Below, in pieces: positions 16,825 through 25,599 of a DNA stretch of 64,000 nucleotides. This DNA comes from Krasilnikovia cinnamomea (GTDB lineage: Bacteria; Actinomycetota; Actinomycetes; Mycobacteriales; Micromonosporaceae). Made by a program: the position numbers and the translations under genes. Under the pieces are notes generated by a model that did no database searches, had not been told where the DNA came from, and was given only the letters and a program-made list of their open reading frames with translations. The DNA lies in NCBI RefSeq assembly GCF_004217545.1, contig NZ_SHKY01000001.1, forward strand, positions 1,116,001 through 1,180,000, in the 5' to 3' direction. Positions within the stretch are counted from its first letter, which is position 1, and each line of letters opens with the position of its first letter.

Positions 16825-17128
16825 CGCAGCCCCCTCCGCGCGCACCGGCCTTCAGCCTCGCACGCGGGACCGACAACGGCGAGCATCCGTCGGGTCACGG
16901 TGACGCCGTGGTGACGGAATTCGACGCTCATTCGAATGCGCCGACGGAAGAATAGGGCTCGAAAAAGTGTTATCGCGCACCGATCGCGCTGACCGCCATC
17001 GACACGCGACCGTACGTGACGATCGCGGTTAAAAGAACTTTATTGATCGACAGAAAGAACCGTGAAGCGCTCCGGAGTCCACATAATCGGCGGGAACTGT
17101 TTCCCACTTCTTCGGAGGCTCACCCGCG
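16825..17128 (+). promoter_or_regulatory. AT-richer promoter region of the GH64 gene
   Basis: A 304-bp gap between divergent genes. Bases ~17026-17050 (GGTTAAAAGAACTTTATTGA) are strikingly AT-rich for this chromosome and are a likely promoter. GAAGCGCTCC at 17064-17073 resembles half of the CebR-type LacI operator. GGAGG at 17114-17118 is the ribosome site. The minus side must carry the NAD kinase promoter. Confidence 0.5.
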
Positions 17129-18769
17129 ATGCGCCGCAAGCGAACACTGATTCTGTCCGTCGCCGCCGCAGTTGCCGCGGCCGGCACCGCCTGGATCGCG
17201 CTGCCGGCCTCCGCCGCCGCCCCCACCGCCACGCTGCGTACGGTCGCCGACTGGGGCACGGGCTGGCAGGCCGATGTGACCGTCTCGAACACCGGCGCGT
17301 CCGCGATGACATCGTGGACGGTCGAGTTCGACCTGCCCGAGGACAGCACGGTCGGCAGCTTCTGGGAGGCCGACATGAAGGCCACGGGCAGCCACCGTAC
17401 GTTCAGCAGCCGTCCGTGGAACGGCGGCGTCAAGGTCGGCGACAAGGTCTCCTTCGGCTTCATCGGCTCCGGCCCGCTGCCCACCAACTGCCGGCTCAAC
17501 GGCCTGCCCTGCGGTGGCAGCGGCGGCGCGCCCGCCACGTCGGCGGCGACCTCCGCGCCCGCCACCCCGGTGACGACCAAGGCGACGGTGCCACCCACCG
17601 CCCCGGCGACCACGCCGCCCACGGAACCCCCGGCCACCGCGCCGACCAGCGGCGAAACGGCCCCGCCGCCCCCGGCCGCGGACCGGCTGCCGCTGAAGGT
17701 CAGCAACAGGACCGGACGCGGCGACGACACGTTCCTGTACGTCCTGGGCACCGACCTCAAGAGCGGCAAGCTCGGCTACGTCGACGCCGGTGGCACGTTC
17801 ACGGCGTGGCCGGGGGCGGGCGCGGAGCCCGTACCGGCGCCGGACGTGTCGATCCCCGGGCCGAAGGACGGCGCCAGCACCACCATCAAGGTCCCGAAGG
17901 GACTGTCCGGCCGGGTGTACTTCTCGTTCGCCAAGAAGCTGGACTTCCGGCTCACCTCGGGCGGGCTGGTGCAGCCCGCGCCGTGGGCCGGCGGCGACCC
18001 GAACCGCAACATCCTGTTCGACTGGAGCGAGTTCACTCTGGACAACGGCGGGCTGTTCCTGAACAGCTCGCAGGTCGACATGTTCGCGGTGCCGCACATC
18101 GTCAGCGTCCAGGGCGGCAACGGCGTGGTGACCAAGACCGGTGAGCTCAAGGCCGACGGCCGTGACAAGGTCATCGACGCGGTCAAGGCCGACTCGGACT
18201 TCGCCAAGAGCGTCGTCAAGGGTTCCGACGGCACGGTGCTGCGGGTGCTGGCGCCGGGCAAGGCCGCCGACGCGGGCCTGATGGACCCGACCTACCTCAA
18301 CGAGTCCATCGACGAGGCGTGGAAGGCGTACGCGAGCCGAACCCTGACCGTGGCGCCGTTCAGCGACCGGCCGGACACGAAGTTCTTCGGCCGCACCTCG
18401 GGCGACGTGCTGAACTTCACCGACGGCTCGGGCAAGACGGTGGCGTCCTTCCCGAAGCCCAGCACCGCGAACGTGTGGGGCTGCGACGGCGCGCTGGGTG
18501 CCCCGAACGACCAGGTCGTCGGCCCGATCGCCCGGACGCTGTGCGCGGCGCTGACGCGGGGCACGTTGGGCACGCTCGACAACCAGCCGAGCGGCGGCGC
18601 GGCCGACTTCTACCGCGGCGAGGACCCCAACACCTACGCCAAGGTGATCCACCAGAACATGGTCGACGGCAAGGCGTACGCGTTCGCCTTCGACGACGTA
18701 CAGAACCAGGAGTCGCTGGTGCACGACGGTGACCCGCGCACGGCGACCATCACCCTGACCCCGTTCTGA
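17129..18769 (+). CDS. secreted CBM2 - GH64 beta-1,3-glucanase
   Basis: A 546-residue secreted enzyme. Residues 1-30 are a Sec signal peptide (MRRKRT, hydrophobic core, ASA-A). Residues ~31-130 are a family 2 carbohydrate-binding module (GWQADVTVSNTG, tryptophans in the W-x-V-E-F strand, a Cys pair at its end). A Pro/Thr linker spans ~133-185. Residues ~187-546 match GH64, the laminaripentaose-producing beta-1,3-glucanases (YLNESIDEAWKAY, FTDGSG, GCDGALGAPND). The role would be breakdown of fungal or plant beta-glucan outside the cell. GGAGG precedes the ATG by about 10 nt. A strong hairpin follows the gene, so it is monocistronic. A GH16 glucanase of overlapping use lies at 29517. Confidence 0.88.
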   Translation: MRRKRTLILSVAAAVAAAGTAWIALPASAAAPTATLRTVADWGTGWQADVTVSNTGASAMTSWTVEFDLPEDSTVGSFWEADMKATGSHRTFSSRPWNGGVKVGDKVSFGFIGSGPLPTNCRLNGLPCGGSGGAPATSAATSAPATPVTTKATVPPTAPATTPPTEPPATAPTSGETAPPPPAADRLPLKVSNRTGRGDDTFLYVLGTDLKSGKLGYVDAGGTFTAWPGAGAEPVPAPDVSIPGPKDGASTTIKVPKGLSGRVYFSFAKKLDFRLTSGGLVQPAPWAGGDPNRNILFDWSEFTLDNGGLFLNSSQVDMFAVPHIVSVQGGNGVVTKTGELKADGRDKVIDAVKADSDFAKSVVKGSDGTVLRVLAPGKAADAGLMDPTYLNESIDEAWKAYASRTLTVAPFSDRPDTKFFGRTSGDVLNFTDGSGKTVASFPKPSTANVWGCDGALGAPNDQVVGPIARTLCAALTRGTLGTLDNQPSGGAADFYRGEDPNTYAKVIHQNMVDGKAYAFAFDDVQNQESLVHDGDPRTATITLTPF

Positions 18770-18802
18770 GCCGGATATCCGGGCTGAGCCTGTGCTCCGC
18801 AT

Positions 18803-18833
18803 GCCGCCGCGGCGCGCCTCGCGCCGCGGCGGC
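18803..18833 (+). terminator. strong terminator hairpin after GH64 gene
   Basis: A perfect 13-bp stem, GCCGCCGCGGCGC / GCGCCGCGGCGGC, with loop GCCTC, 34 bp after the stop codon. Confidence 0.85.
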
Positions 18834-18973
18834 TCGTCCGTTCGTAAGGCCCACCGATATCTGACGGATGCCCTATTCTTCCCCGTAGGTGTGCTTGTTG
18901 CTGCGGCCAGCCGGGCGATCCCGGATGGCGCCCCCATGGCGGCTGACCTCGGCCACACGGCGGGTTAGACCCC

Positions 18974-18994
18974 CGGTGATCGGGACGATCACCG
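18974..18994 (+). promoter_or_regulatory. perfect 8-bp inverted repeat in front of modA
   Basis: CGGTGATC-GGGAC-GATCACCG, ending 25 bp before the TTG start of the molybdate-binding protein. It could be an operator or a leader hairpin. It does not match the E. coli ModE site that I know. Confidence 0.5.
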
Positions 18995-19019
18995 TTGTGG
19001 TGCGGCGGAAGGACGGGCG

Positions 19020-19886
19020 TTGAGGCGGAGACGGCGATGGGGAGTACGCCGTCAGGGCGCGGCATCCGGCGCTCCGAGCCCGCGCGGGTCACGCCCGAGG
19101 CTGCGGCTGAGCGCCGCGATGGTGGCCACGATGCTCGGCATCGTCGTGCCGGGTTCGGCGGCGGCGTGCGACTCCGGCATGCGCTCGACCACCTCCAGCG
19201 TCGACCCGGTGTCCGGCACGGTGACCGTGCTGGCGGCGGCGTCGTTGAAGGGGGCGTTCGACCGGATCGGGGCCGCGTTCGAGACGGCGCATCCGCACAC
19301 GAAGGTGACGTTGTCGTACGGCGGCAGCGACGACCTCGCCCAGCGGATCGTCTCCGGAACACCCGCGGACGTCTTCGCCGCCGCCAGTGCCGCCACGATG
19401 CGCACGGTCACGGACGCGGGGGACACCGCGGACACCCCGGACACGTTCGCGCGCAACCAGCTCGTCATCGCCGTACCCAAGGGCAATCCGAAGGGGCTGA
19501 ACTCACTGGCCGACCTGGCGCGGCCCGGGGTGCGGGTCGCGCTGTGCGCGGCCCAGGTGCCGTGCGGGACGGCCACGGCCAGGGTGCTCGGCGCGGCGGG
19601 GGTGGAGCTCACGCCGGCCGCCCGGCAGCCGGACGTGAAGGCGGCGCTGGCGAAGGTCCAGCGCGGCGAGGCGGACGCGGCGCTCGTCTACCGTACGGAC
19701 GCCCGGGCCGCCGGTTCCGGCGTCGAGGGCGTGGAGTTCCCCGAGTCGGTCCAGGCGGTCAACCTGTACCAGATCGCGGCGCTCAAGGACGCCGCCAACC
19801 CGGTCGGTGCCGCCGCCTTCGTGACGTACGTGCTGGGCGCCCAGGCCCAGCAGATGCTGGCGGACGCCGGATTCCAATCGCCCTGA
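19020..19886 (+). CDS. modA: molybdate ABC transporter substrate-binding protein, orphan
   Basis: A 288-residue exported protein. A long arginine-rich start and a hydrophobic core end in SAAACDSG, which may serve as a weak lipobox. The mature part follows the ModA pattern: VTVLAAASLKGAFDRIG, SYGGSDDLAQRIVSGTPADVFAAAS, NQLVIAVPKGNP, ALVYRTDA, and a C-terminal FVTYVLGAQAQQMLADAGF. It binds molybdate or tungstate outside the membrane. TTG 19020 has GGAAGG upstream; a later start would cut into the signal peptide. No modB or modC permease/ATPase gene follows. The next gene is on the other strand, so its transporter partners must lie elsewhere. Confidence 0.85.
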   Translation: MRRRRRWGVRRQGAASGAPSPRGSRPRLRLSAAMVATMLGIVVPGSAAACDSGMRSTTSSVDPVSGTVTVLAAASLKGAFDRIGAAFETAHPHTKVTLSYGGSDDLAQRIVSGTPADVFAAASAATMRTVTDAGDTADTPDTFARNQLVIAVPKGNPKGLNSLADLARPGVRVALCAAQVPCGTATARVLGAAGVELTPAARQPDVKAALAKVQRGEADAALVYRTDARAAGSGVEGVEFPESVQAVNLYQIAALKDAANPVGAAAFVTYVLGAQAQQMLADAGFQSP

Positions 19887-19991
19887 CCCGGCCGGCCCGG
19901 GCGCGCCGACGTCCACCGGGGAGGCGAGGACGTAGGCGCACCCGGACTGCGCCGGCGCCCCAGCGGGGAAGCGGGGCGCGCGGCGCAGCCG

Positions 19992-20009
19992 GCCCGTCCG
20001 TGGACGGGC
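19992..20009. terminator. inverted repeat between convergent modA and GH13 genes
   Basis: GCCCGTCC-GT-GGACGGGC, an 8-bp near-continuous palindrome in the 135-bp gap between the two convergent stops. It could serve as a bidirectional terminator. Confidence 0.45.
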
Positions 20010-20021
20010 GGGTTCCCGCGG

Positions 20022-21728
20022 TCAGGCCACGGACCACCAGACCGTGGTGTCCGCGGGGATGAGCACCTGCGCCGCCTCGTCGTCGACCGGGCCGCTGGCC
20101 ACCAGGGCCTGGCCCGGCTTGGCGATGACGATCGGCGCGTCGGTCAGGTTGACCGTGCAGCGGAAGGCGGGACCGTCGGGCGCGGAGCGCTCGAAGACGA
20201 GCAGGCCCTCCGGCGCCTCGCACCAGGTGAGGTTGTCCGGCGCGCCCAGGGCCGGGTGGGCGCGGCGCATGAGCAGCGCGGACCGGTACATCTCCAGCGT
20301 GGACTCGGGCACCCCGTCCTGCGCGGCGACGCTGAGCCGCGCCCAGCTGTCCGGCTGCGGCAGCCAGCTCGGGCCGCCCTCGGGCCCGAAGCCGTACGGT
20401 GCCGCGTCGCCGGACCAGGGCAGCGGCACCCGGCACCCGTCGCGGAAGCCGTCCTGGCCGGTGGCGCGGTGGAACGCCGGGTCCTGGCGCACCTCCGGCG
20501 GCAGGTCGATGACCTCGGGCAGGCCCAGTTCCTCGCCCTGGTACAGGTACGCGGAGCCGGGCAGGGCCAGCATCAGCAGGGTGGCGGCCCGACCCCGGCG
20601 CAGCCCGGCGACCGGGTCCGCGGCGGTGGGGCGGCGGCCCGCGGCGTCGCCGGAGATCGAGTTCATGAGCCGGGTGGTGTGCCGCACGACGTCGTGGTTG
20701 GACAGGGTCCAGGTGGCCGGGGCGCCGACCGAGCGCATGGCCGCCAGGGACTCGTCGATGATCTTTCGCTGCGCCTCGACGGTCCAGGCCGCACCGAGGT
20801 AGCTGAAGTTGAACGACTGGTGCAGTTCGTCGGGGCGCACGTACTTCGACAGCCGCTCCAGGCTGGGCGCCCAGGCCTCGGCCACCGCGATGCGCTCGCC
20901 GGGGTACTCGTCGAGGATCTGCCGCCAGCTGCGGTAGATCTCGTGCACGCCGTCCTGGTCGAAGCAGGGGCTGGCGGCGACGTCGAGCAGGTGCAGCTCG
21001 CTGGCGTCGCCCGCGTCCGGCAGGCCCTCGGCCTTGACCAGGCCGTGCGCCACGTCGATGCGGAAGCCGTCCACGCCCAGGTCGAGCCAGAACCGCAGGA
21101 TGGTACGGAACTCGTCGGCGACCGCCGGGTGCTCCCAGTTGAAGTCGGGCTGCTCGGGGGCGAACAGGTGCAGGTACCAGTCGCCGGGGGTGCCGTCCGG
21201 GTTGGTGGTGCGGGTCCAGGCCGGGCCGCCGAACAGCGACTGCCAGTCGTTGGGCGGCTGCTCGCCGTCCGTGCCCTTGCCCGGGCGAAAGTGGTAGCGG
21301 TCGCGGGCGGGCGAGCCGGGGCCCTCGGCGATGGCGCGCTGGAACCACTCGTGCTGGTCGGAGGAGTGGTTCGGCACCAGGTCGACGATGACGCGCATGC
21401 CGAGGGCGTGCGCGTCCGTGATCAACTCCCGGGCGTCGTCGAGGGTGCCGAACATCGGGTCGACGGTCCGGTAGTCGGACACGTCGTAGCCCGCGTCGGC
21501 CTGCGGCGAGGCGTAGAACGGCGAGAGCCACACCGCGTCGATGCCCAGCTCCTGCAGGTACGGCAGGCGGCTGCGGATGCCGGGCAGGTCGCCGATGCCG
21601 TCGCCGTCGGAGTCGGCGAAGCTGCGCGGGTAGATCTGGTAGATGACGGCGTCGCGCCACCAGGGCGCGGGGCCGGCCGCACCGGCGGCGTTCTCGTCCG
21701 CGGTGGCGACGGTCAGTTGATCGGTCAT
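20022..21728 (-). CDS. GH13 alpha-glucosidase
   Basis: A 568-residue cytoplasmic enzyme. It has the four GH13 regions: DLVPNHSS at 116-123, GFRIDVAHG with the nucleophile Asp225, the acid/base Glu284 in VAEAWAP, and Asp346 in LSNHDVV. QPDFN (193-197) places it with oligosaccharide alpha-glucosidases rather than alpha-amylases. There is no signal peptide, so it should hydrolyse imported maltose-type or isomaltose-type oligosaccharides. The LacI-type regulator gene lies directly upstream on the same strand. The 126-bp gap carries a clear inverted repeat (21789-21831), so repression by that regulator is likely. Confidence 0.9.
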   Translation of the reverse strand: MTDQLTVATADENAAGAAGPAPWWRDAVIYQIYPRSFADSDGDGIGDLPGIRSRLPYLQELGIDAVWLSPFYASPQADAGYDVSDYRTVDPMFGTLDDARELITDAHALGMRVIVDLVPNHSSDQHEWFQRAIAEGPGSPARDRYHFRPGKGTDGEQPPNDWQSLFGGPAWTRTTNPDGTPGDWYLHLFAPEQPDFNWEHPAVADEFRTILRFWLDLGVDGFRIDVAHGLVKAEGLPDAGDASELHLLDVAASPCFDQDGVHEIYRSWRQILDEYPGERIAVAEAWAPSLERLSKYVRPDELHQSFNFSYLGAAWTVEAQRKIIDESLAAMRSVGAPATWTLSNHDVVRHTTRLMNSISGDAAGRRPTAADPVAGLRRGRAATLLMLALPGSAYLYQGEELGLPEVIDLPPEVRQDPAFHRATGQDGFRDGCRVPLPWSGDAAPYGFGPEGGPSWLPQPDSWARLSVAAQDGVPESTLEMYRSALLMRRAHPALGAPDNLTWCEAPEGLLVFERSAPDGPAFRCTVNLTDAPIVIAKPGQALVASGPVDDEAAQVLIPADTTVWWSVA

Positions 21729-21788
21729 GGGTCCTCACTGCGAGGTCAGGCGCCCGAGGGACGGGTTCGGGTGCGTGAGACGGGCCAC

Positions 21789-21831
21789 GTTAGCACAGTG
21801 ACTAACACGTTTTACTTCACGAGTTAGTCAC
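21789..21831 (-). promoter_or_regulatory. LacI-type operator cluster before alpha-glucosidase gene
   Basis: GTGACTAAC (21798-21806) and GTTAGTCAC (21823-21831) are perfect inverted 9-bp arms separated by 16 bp. A further GTTAG at 21789-21793 forms a second, tighter inverted pair with the CTAAC. The region is AT-rich (ACGTTTTACTTCACGAG) and sits 61-103 bp before the start codon of the glucosidase. Confidence 0.75.
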
Positions 21832-21854
21832 GACGGAAGGCCCCAGGGCGGGAA

Positions 21855-22919
21855 TTACGCCCTGGCGACGGGTGGAGCGGTCGAGTCGCGTACCACCAGT
21901 GACGTGCCGAGCACCTGGTGTGGGTGCTGGTCCTCACCCCGGATCGCGGAGATCAGGAAGTCGGCGGCCGTCCGGCCCTTGGTCACGATCGGCTGGCGCA
22001 CCGTGGTCAACCGGGGGCGGAACCATGCAGACTCCGCGAGATCGTCGAAACCGGTCACGGAGACCTCACCGGGCACGTCGACGCCGAGCTCGTGCAGCGC
22101 GTCCACGGCCCCGTACGCCAGCACGTCCGACAGCGCCAGGATCGCGGTCGGCCGGTGCTGCGCCATCAGCGCCCGGGTCACCTGATACCCGTCCGTACGG
22201 GTCACCGGCACCTCGGCCATGGGCACGTCCGCCCACGTCATGCCCACCTCGGCCAGCGCCTCCGCGATGCCGTCCAGGCGGCGGGCCAGCGGCCCCCAGT
22301 GCTCGCCCGGCTCCGGGCCGCCGGCACCGATGGACACCACCGCGATGCGGCGATGCCCCAGCTCCAGCAGATGCCGGGTGACGTCGCGGGCGCCGCCCTG
22401 GTCGTCCACGTCCACGCTGGGCGCCCCGGACTGCCCGTCGCTGTCGATCAGCACGAACGGGATGTTGCGCCGCTGCAACTCGGCGACCTCGCCCCGGTCG
22501 GTCTCCAGCCCGCAGACGATGAAGCCGTCCACCGCCGCGTACGGAATCGCCTTGAGCACCGAATCCTGCAGCGGCGGGGTCAGCAGCAGGGTGTAGCCCT
22601 CCTGGTCGCACACCTGCCCGGCACCCATGAGGAAACGCGCGTAGTACGGGTTCTCCAGGATCCGGGCCAGCCGCTGCGGCAGCAGCACCCCCAGCGACTG
22701 GGTGGCCCCGGACTGCAGCATCCGCGCGAGGGTGTTCGGCGTGTACCCGATCTCCTGGGCGACCGCCATGATCCGGTCCCGCGTCGCGGCCGAGATGCGC
22801 TGCGGGTTGTTGAAAGCGAACGACACCGCCGAGCGGGAGACCCCGGCCGCCGCGGCCACGTCACCCGAGGTCGGCTTGCGGCCTCTGCCCGGCTCGGCAC
22901 CGGACCTCTTCGATGCCAT
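21855..22919 (-). CDS. LacI family transcriptional regulator (alpha-glucosidase repressor)
   Basis: A 354-residue protein. The N-terminal helix-turn-helix (residues ~16-37, SGDVAAAAGVSRSAVSFAFN) and hinge (LARMLQSG) are followed by a periplasmic-binding-protein-like effector domain (SLGVLLPQ, DGFIVCG, PFVLIDSDG, GHRRIAVVS, AILALSDVLAYGA, VTGFDDLAESAW). It should bind the palindromes in the gap between its own stop and the GH13 gene and release on an alpha-glucoside. It is the first of two genes on this strand. Its upstream neighbour is the sulfatase gene. Confidence 0.9.
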   Translation of the reverse strand: MASKRSGAEPGRGRKPTSGDVAAAAGVSRSAVSFAFNNPQRISAATRDRIMAVAQEIGYTPNTLARMLQSGATQSLGVLLPQRLARILENPYYARFLMGAGQVCDQEGYTLLLTPPLQDSVLKAIPYAAVDGFIVCGLETDRGEVAELQRRNIPFVLIDSDGQSGAPSVDVDDQGGARDVTRHLLELGHRRIAVVSIGAGGPEPGEHWGPLARRLDGIAEALAEVGMTWADVPMAEVPVTRTDGYQVTRALMAQHRPTAILALSDVLAYGAVDALHELGVDVPGEVSVTGFDDLAESAWFRPRLTTVRQPIVTKGRTAADFLISAIRGEDQHPHQVLGTSLVVRDSTAPPVARA

Positions 22920-23011
22920 GCGCCCCGATTCCGCAGATGTGATGGGCGATCACGATATCGCGCTCAACACCCCGCGCGCCGTACGGGACCGGCGCGGCGC
23001 GCGGGAGCACC

Positions 23012-24715
23012 TCAGTGCGGGTCCCCCTGCGGGCCGAAGGTGGTCAGGAAGCGGTCCCGGAACGCCTCCATCGGCCACACCGGAGCCTGCGCCCCGGGCT
23101 TCAGCCCGTCCTGCCAGCCCCAACCCGCGATCCGGTCCAGCACCTTGGGGTCCTTGGCCACGATCGTGACCGGCACGTCGTGGCTGGCGCCCTCACCGGT
23201 GACGATCGGGGCGGGCTGGTGGTCGCCGAGGAAGACCAGCACGAGGTTGTCGTCGCCGTACTTCTGCGCCCAGGAGGTCAGCGCCGAGACGGAGTAGGCG
23301 ACGGACTTCGCGTACTCGGTGCGCACCCGCTTCGGGTCCTTCCACACCTGGTCCGCGGACTGTCCCGCAGCGGCCTGAGCGCCGAAGACCGAGCCGTCAC
23401 CCACCGCGTCCCAGTCGATCATCTGCGGCAGTGGCGCCCACGGGGTGTGGCTGGAGCTCAGCGTTACCTCCGCGAACAGGGGACCACGCCCGGCCCGGCC
23501 GAACTCGTTGCGCTGCATCGCCGCGAGGGTGTACTGGTCCGGCATCCGCGACCAGCTGAACTGCGGTCCCCGGTAGCCCAGGTTCCGCGCGTCCCAGACC
23601 CGCTGGTAGCCGTAGAAGTCGCCCTCGGGCCACGCGTACGTGTTGTTCGGCTCGAAGCCGACGGTGTCCCAGCCCGCCCGCTTGAACGCCCCGGTCAGGG
23701 TGAGCCGGTCGGTGGAGACGAGGCTGCGGTAGCGCTGCTGATTGTCGATGGACAGCCCGGACTGCAGCGTCGAGTGGGCCAGCCAGCTGTACCCGCCGAA
23801 CGTGGGCGAGGTCAGCCACGCGCTGCGGGTGGCGAACCCGGCCGCGGTGAGCTGCCTGGTGCCGTCGGCCAGCGCCGGGTCGACGTACTGCGCCAGCGCC
23901 GGGTCGTCGATCGCGGACCGGCCATAGCTCTCGATGAAGGACACCACTACGTCCTTGCCGGCCAGGTGGGTGAGCAGCTGGCTGCCCGGGATGTCGCCGA
24001 AGCCGTCCACCTCGACGGCGCGCTCGAACGCCCGCTGGTCGTGCACGCCCTGACGGACCAGCAGGGCCCGATCGCGGACGAAGTCCGCCTCACTGCGCGA
24101 GGCGACCGGCAGCCCGGGCACCACCTGGACGCCGAGTGTCGCGCAGACCACCCAGGCGGCGGTGAGCCCGATCCCGGTGCGGGTGGCGGCGGTGCGGTGC
24201 CGCCCGGCGACCCGGGACAGCCGCAGCGCGGCCAGCGCCAGCAGCACCACCACGGCCAGCGCGAGCACCACCACCCCGGCCGCCGCGGCGCGCGCCCCGG
24301 CGCGGCCGATCGAGTCCTCCACCACCCCGAGGCCGTCGTCCAGCAGGCCCCAGTCGGCCACCAGGTCGAACTGCCGGTTCAGGAACGACCAGAAGCCCAG
24401 GTCGAGCGCCTTGACCAGGGTCAGCAGGCCGAGCATGGTGCCACCGAGCAGCGCCACCACGCCGCGTACGCGGCCCGGCAGCACCAGCAGGACCGCGACC
24501 GCGATCAGCGCCTCCACCGGCACCCGCAGGAAGGCGGCCGGGGTGAGCTGGCCGAGCTGGTTCGGCAGCAGCAGGGCCGCGACGATCAGGGCGGCGGACA
24601 GGACCGTCAGCGTACGGCGCAGCACGATCCGCCAGGTGCGCCGCGGCACGGCCCCGGCGTCGGGGTTGTCCGTGCGGGCGGGCGGCGGCGGACGCAAGCG
24701 GGTGAGAAGCGACAC
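23012..24715 (-). CDS. membrane-anchored sulfatase/phosphoglycerol-transferase-like protein
   Basis: A 567-residue protein. The N-terminal ~200 residues carry about five membrane segments. An extracellular alkaline-phosphatase-superfamily domain follows: DVVVSFIESYGRS, a possible nucleophile region SPTFGGYSWLAH, HTPWAPLP, and the metal-binding Asp-His in LVFLGDHQPAP. This layout matches LtaS/OpgB-like enzymes that move or cleave phosphoglycerol or sulfate on cell-surface polymers. The substrate is unknown. GTG 24715 has GAAGGA 6 nt upstream and begins just before the basic stretch and first membrane segment. An in-frame GTG at 24793 is possible but less well placed. Confidence 0.8.
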   Translation of the reverse strand: MSLLTRLRPPPPARTDNPDAGAVPRRTWRIVLRRTLTVLSAALIVAALLLPNQLGQLTPAAFLRVPVEALIAVAVLLVLPGRVRGVVALLGGTMLGLLTLVKALDLGFWSFLNRQFDLVADWGLLDDGLGVVEDSIGRAGARAAAAGVVVLALAVVVLLALAALRLSRVAGRHRTAATRTGIGLTAAWVVCATLGVQVVPGLPVASRSEADFVRDRALLVRQGVHDQRAFERAVEVDGFGDIPGSQLLTHLAGKDVVVSFIESYGRSAIDDPALAQYVDPALADGTRQLTAAGFATRSAWLTSPTFGGYSWLAHSTLQSGLSIDNQQRYRSLVSTDRLTLTGAFKRAGWDTVGFEPNNTYAWPEGDFYGYQRVWDARNLGYRGPQFSWSRMPDQYTLAAMQRNEFGRAGRGPLFAEVTLSSSHTPWAPLPQMIDWDAVGDGSVFGAQAAAGQSADQVWKDPKRVRTEYAKSVAYSVSALTSWAQKYGDDNLVLVFLGDHQPAPIVTGEGASHDVPVTIVAKDPKVLDRIAGWGWQDGLKPGAQAPVWPMEAFRDRFLTTFGPQGDPH

Positions 24716-24860
24716 CGGGATTCCTTCGATACTTGGCGGAGCAGCGACAGCACTTAGTGACACGTCCGTGCCGCCGGGTCGGTTCACCAGCACGGGGTCG
24801 GCGACCCTACACCGGTGAACTCGATCATCTACGGCCCATGCCGGATCGCCTGAAGAAGGA

Positions 24861-24885
24861 GGTCACCCGGTCCGATCGGGTGACC
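24861..24885. promoter_or_regulatory. perfect 9-bp inverted repeat between divergent sulfatase and TetR genes
   Basis: GGTCACCCG (24861-24869) and CGGGTGACC (24877-24885) flank GTCCGAT. It sits about 66 bp before the TetR start and 146 bp before the sulfatase start, so it could serve either promoter. Confidence 0.55.
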
Positions 24886-24918
24886 GGCGGGCGACGCCCA
24901 TGACAAAATACCGGTGGC

Positions 24919-24943
24919 TGAGTGAGTACTCGCTCATTAGTAT
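24919..24943 (+). promoter_or_regulatory. TetR operator overlapping a leaderless-type promoter
   Basis: TGAGTGAGTACTCGCTCA (24919-24936) is an 18-bp palindrome with one mismatched pair and the core GAGTACTC. TAGTAT (24938-24943) lies 7 nt before the GTG at 24951 and fits a -10 element of a leaderless gene. The palindrome would cover the -35 to -10 spacer, a classic autorepression layout. Confidence 0.7.
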
Positions 24944-24950
24944 CGGCCGG

Positions 24951-25598
24951 GTGACATCCCAGGAACGCCGCCGCCGGGTCCCCGCCCTGGCGCCCGAGGA
25001 ACGCCGCGCCGCGCTGGTCGCCGCGACCGTGCCGCTGCTGCACCGCTGCGGGCTGGAGGTGAGCACCCGGCAGATCGCCCAGGCCGCGGGCGTGGCCGAG
25101 GGCACCATCTTCGGCGTCTTCCCCGACAAGCAGTCGCTGGTCGTGGCCGCGCTGACGCAGGCCCTCGACCCGCAGCCGACCCTGGACGCGCTGGCCGCCA
25201 TCGACCCCCGCGCCGGGCTGCGGGAACGCATGACCGAGGCCGCGGACCTGATCCACCGGCGCTTCGCGGGCAACGCCCACCTGATGGCCGGGGCCCGCCG
25301 CCTCGCCGGGACAGCGGGCGCCGACCCGGAGACCAGGCACGCCATGGCCGCCGCCCGGGAACGGCTGCTCGCGGCGCTCACCGCGGTCATCGAACCCGAC
25401 GCGGCGCGGCTGCGCCGCTCCCCCACCGCCGTCGCCCGGCTGCTGCTGCTGTTCTGCGGGGCCAACACGTACGGGCCGTTCGGCGACCCGGAGCACCTCG
25501 ACGGCGCCGAGACGGTGTCGCTGCTGCTCGACGGCCTGCTGAACGACTCCGACCAAGATCACCGTCCCACCCGGACCGAGACCCCGAAGGTGCCATGA
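24951..25598 (+). CDS. TetR family transcriptional regulator
   Basis: A 215-residue protein. The N-terminal helix-turn-helix (residues ~38-57, TRQIAQAAGVAEGTIFGVFPDK) is standard TetR. The C-terminal helical domain binds an unknown ligand. I chose GTG 24951 over the upstream ATG 24900 because the bases between contain a palindromic operator and a -10-like TAGTAT, which should not be translated. The GTG of the first ABC exporter gene begins 1 bp after this stop. The regulator therefore heads an operon with the exporter pair and probably represses it until the exported drug is bound. Confidence 0.9.
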   Translation: MTSQERRRRVPALAPEERRAALVAATVPLLHRCGLEVSTRQIAQAAGVAEGTIFGVFPDKQSLVVAALTQALDPQPTLDALAAIDPRAGLRERMTEAADLIHRRFAGNAHLMAGARRLAGTAGADPETRHAMAAARERLLAALTAVIEPDAARLRRSPTAVARLLLLFCGANTYGPFGDPEHLDGAETVSLLLDGLLNDSDQDHRPTRTETPKVP

Positions 25599-25599
25599 G

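Noticed and set aside
13978..16914. A 978-codon open frame on the plus strand
   Set aside because: It lies opposite three well-supported minus-strand genes (kinase, receiver-flavoprotein, NAD kinase) and has the usual shadow composition (His, Arg, Val, Gly).
18880..19019. Molybdenum-cofactor riboswitch before modA
   Set aside because: The region folds into a short hairpin, but I cannot match the conserved core of that riboswitch; an operator is equally likely.
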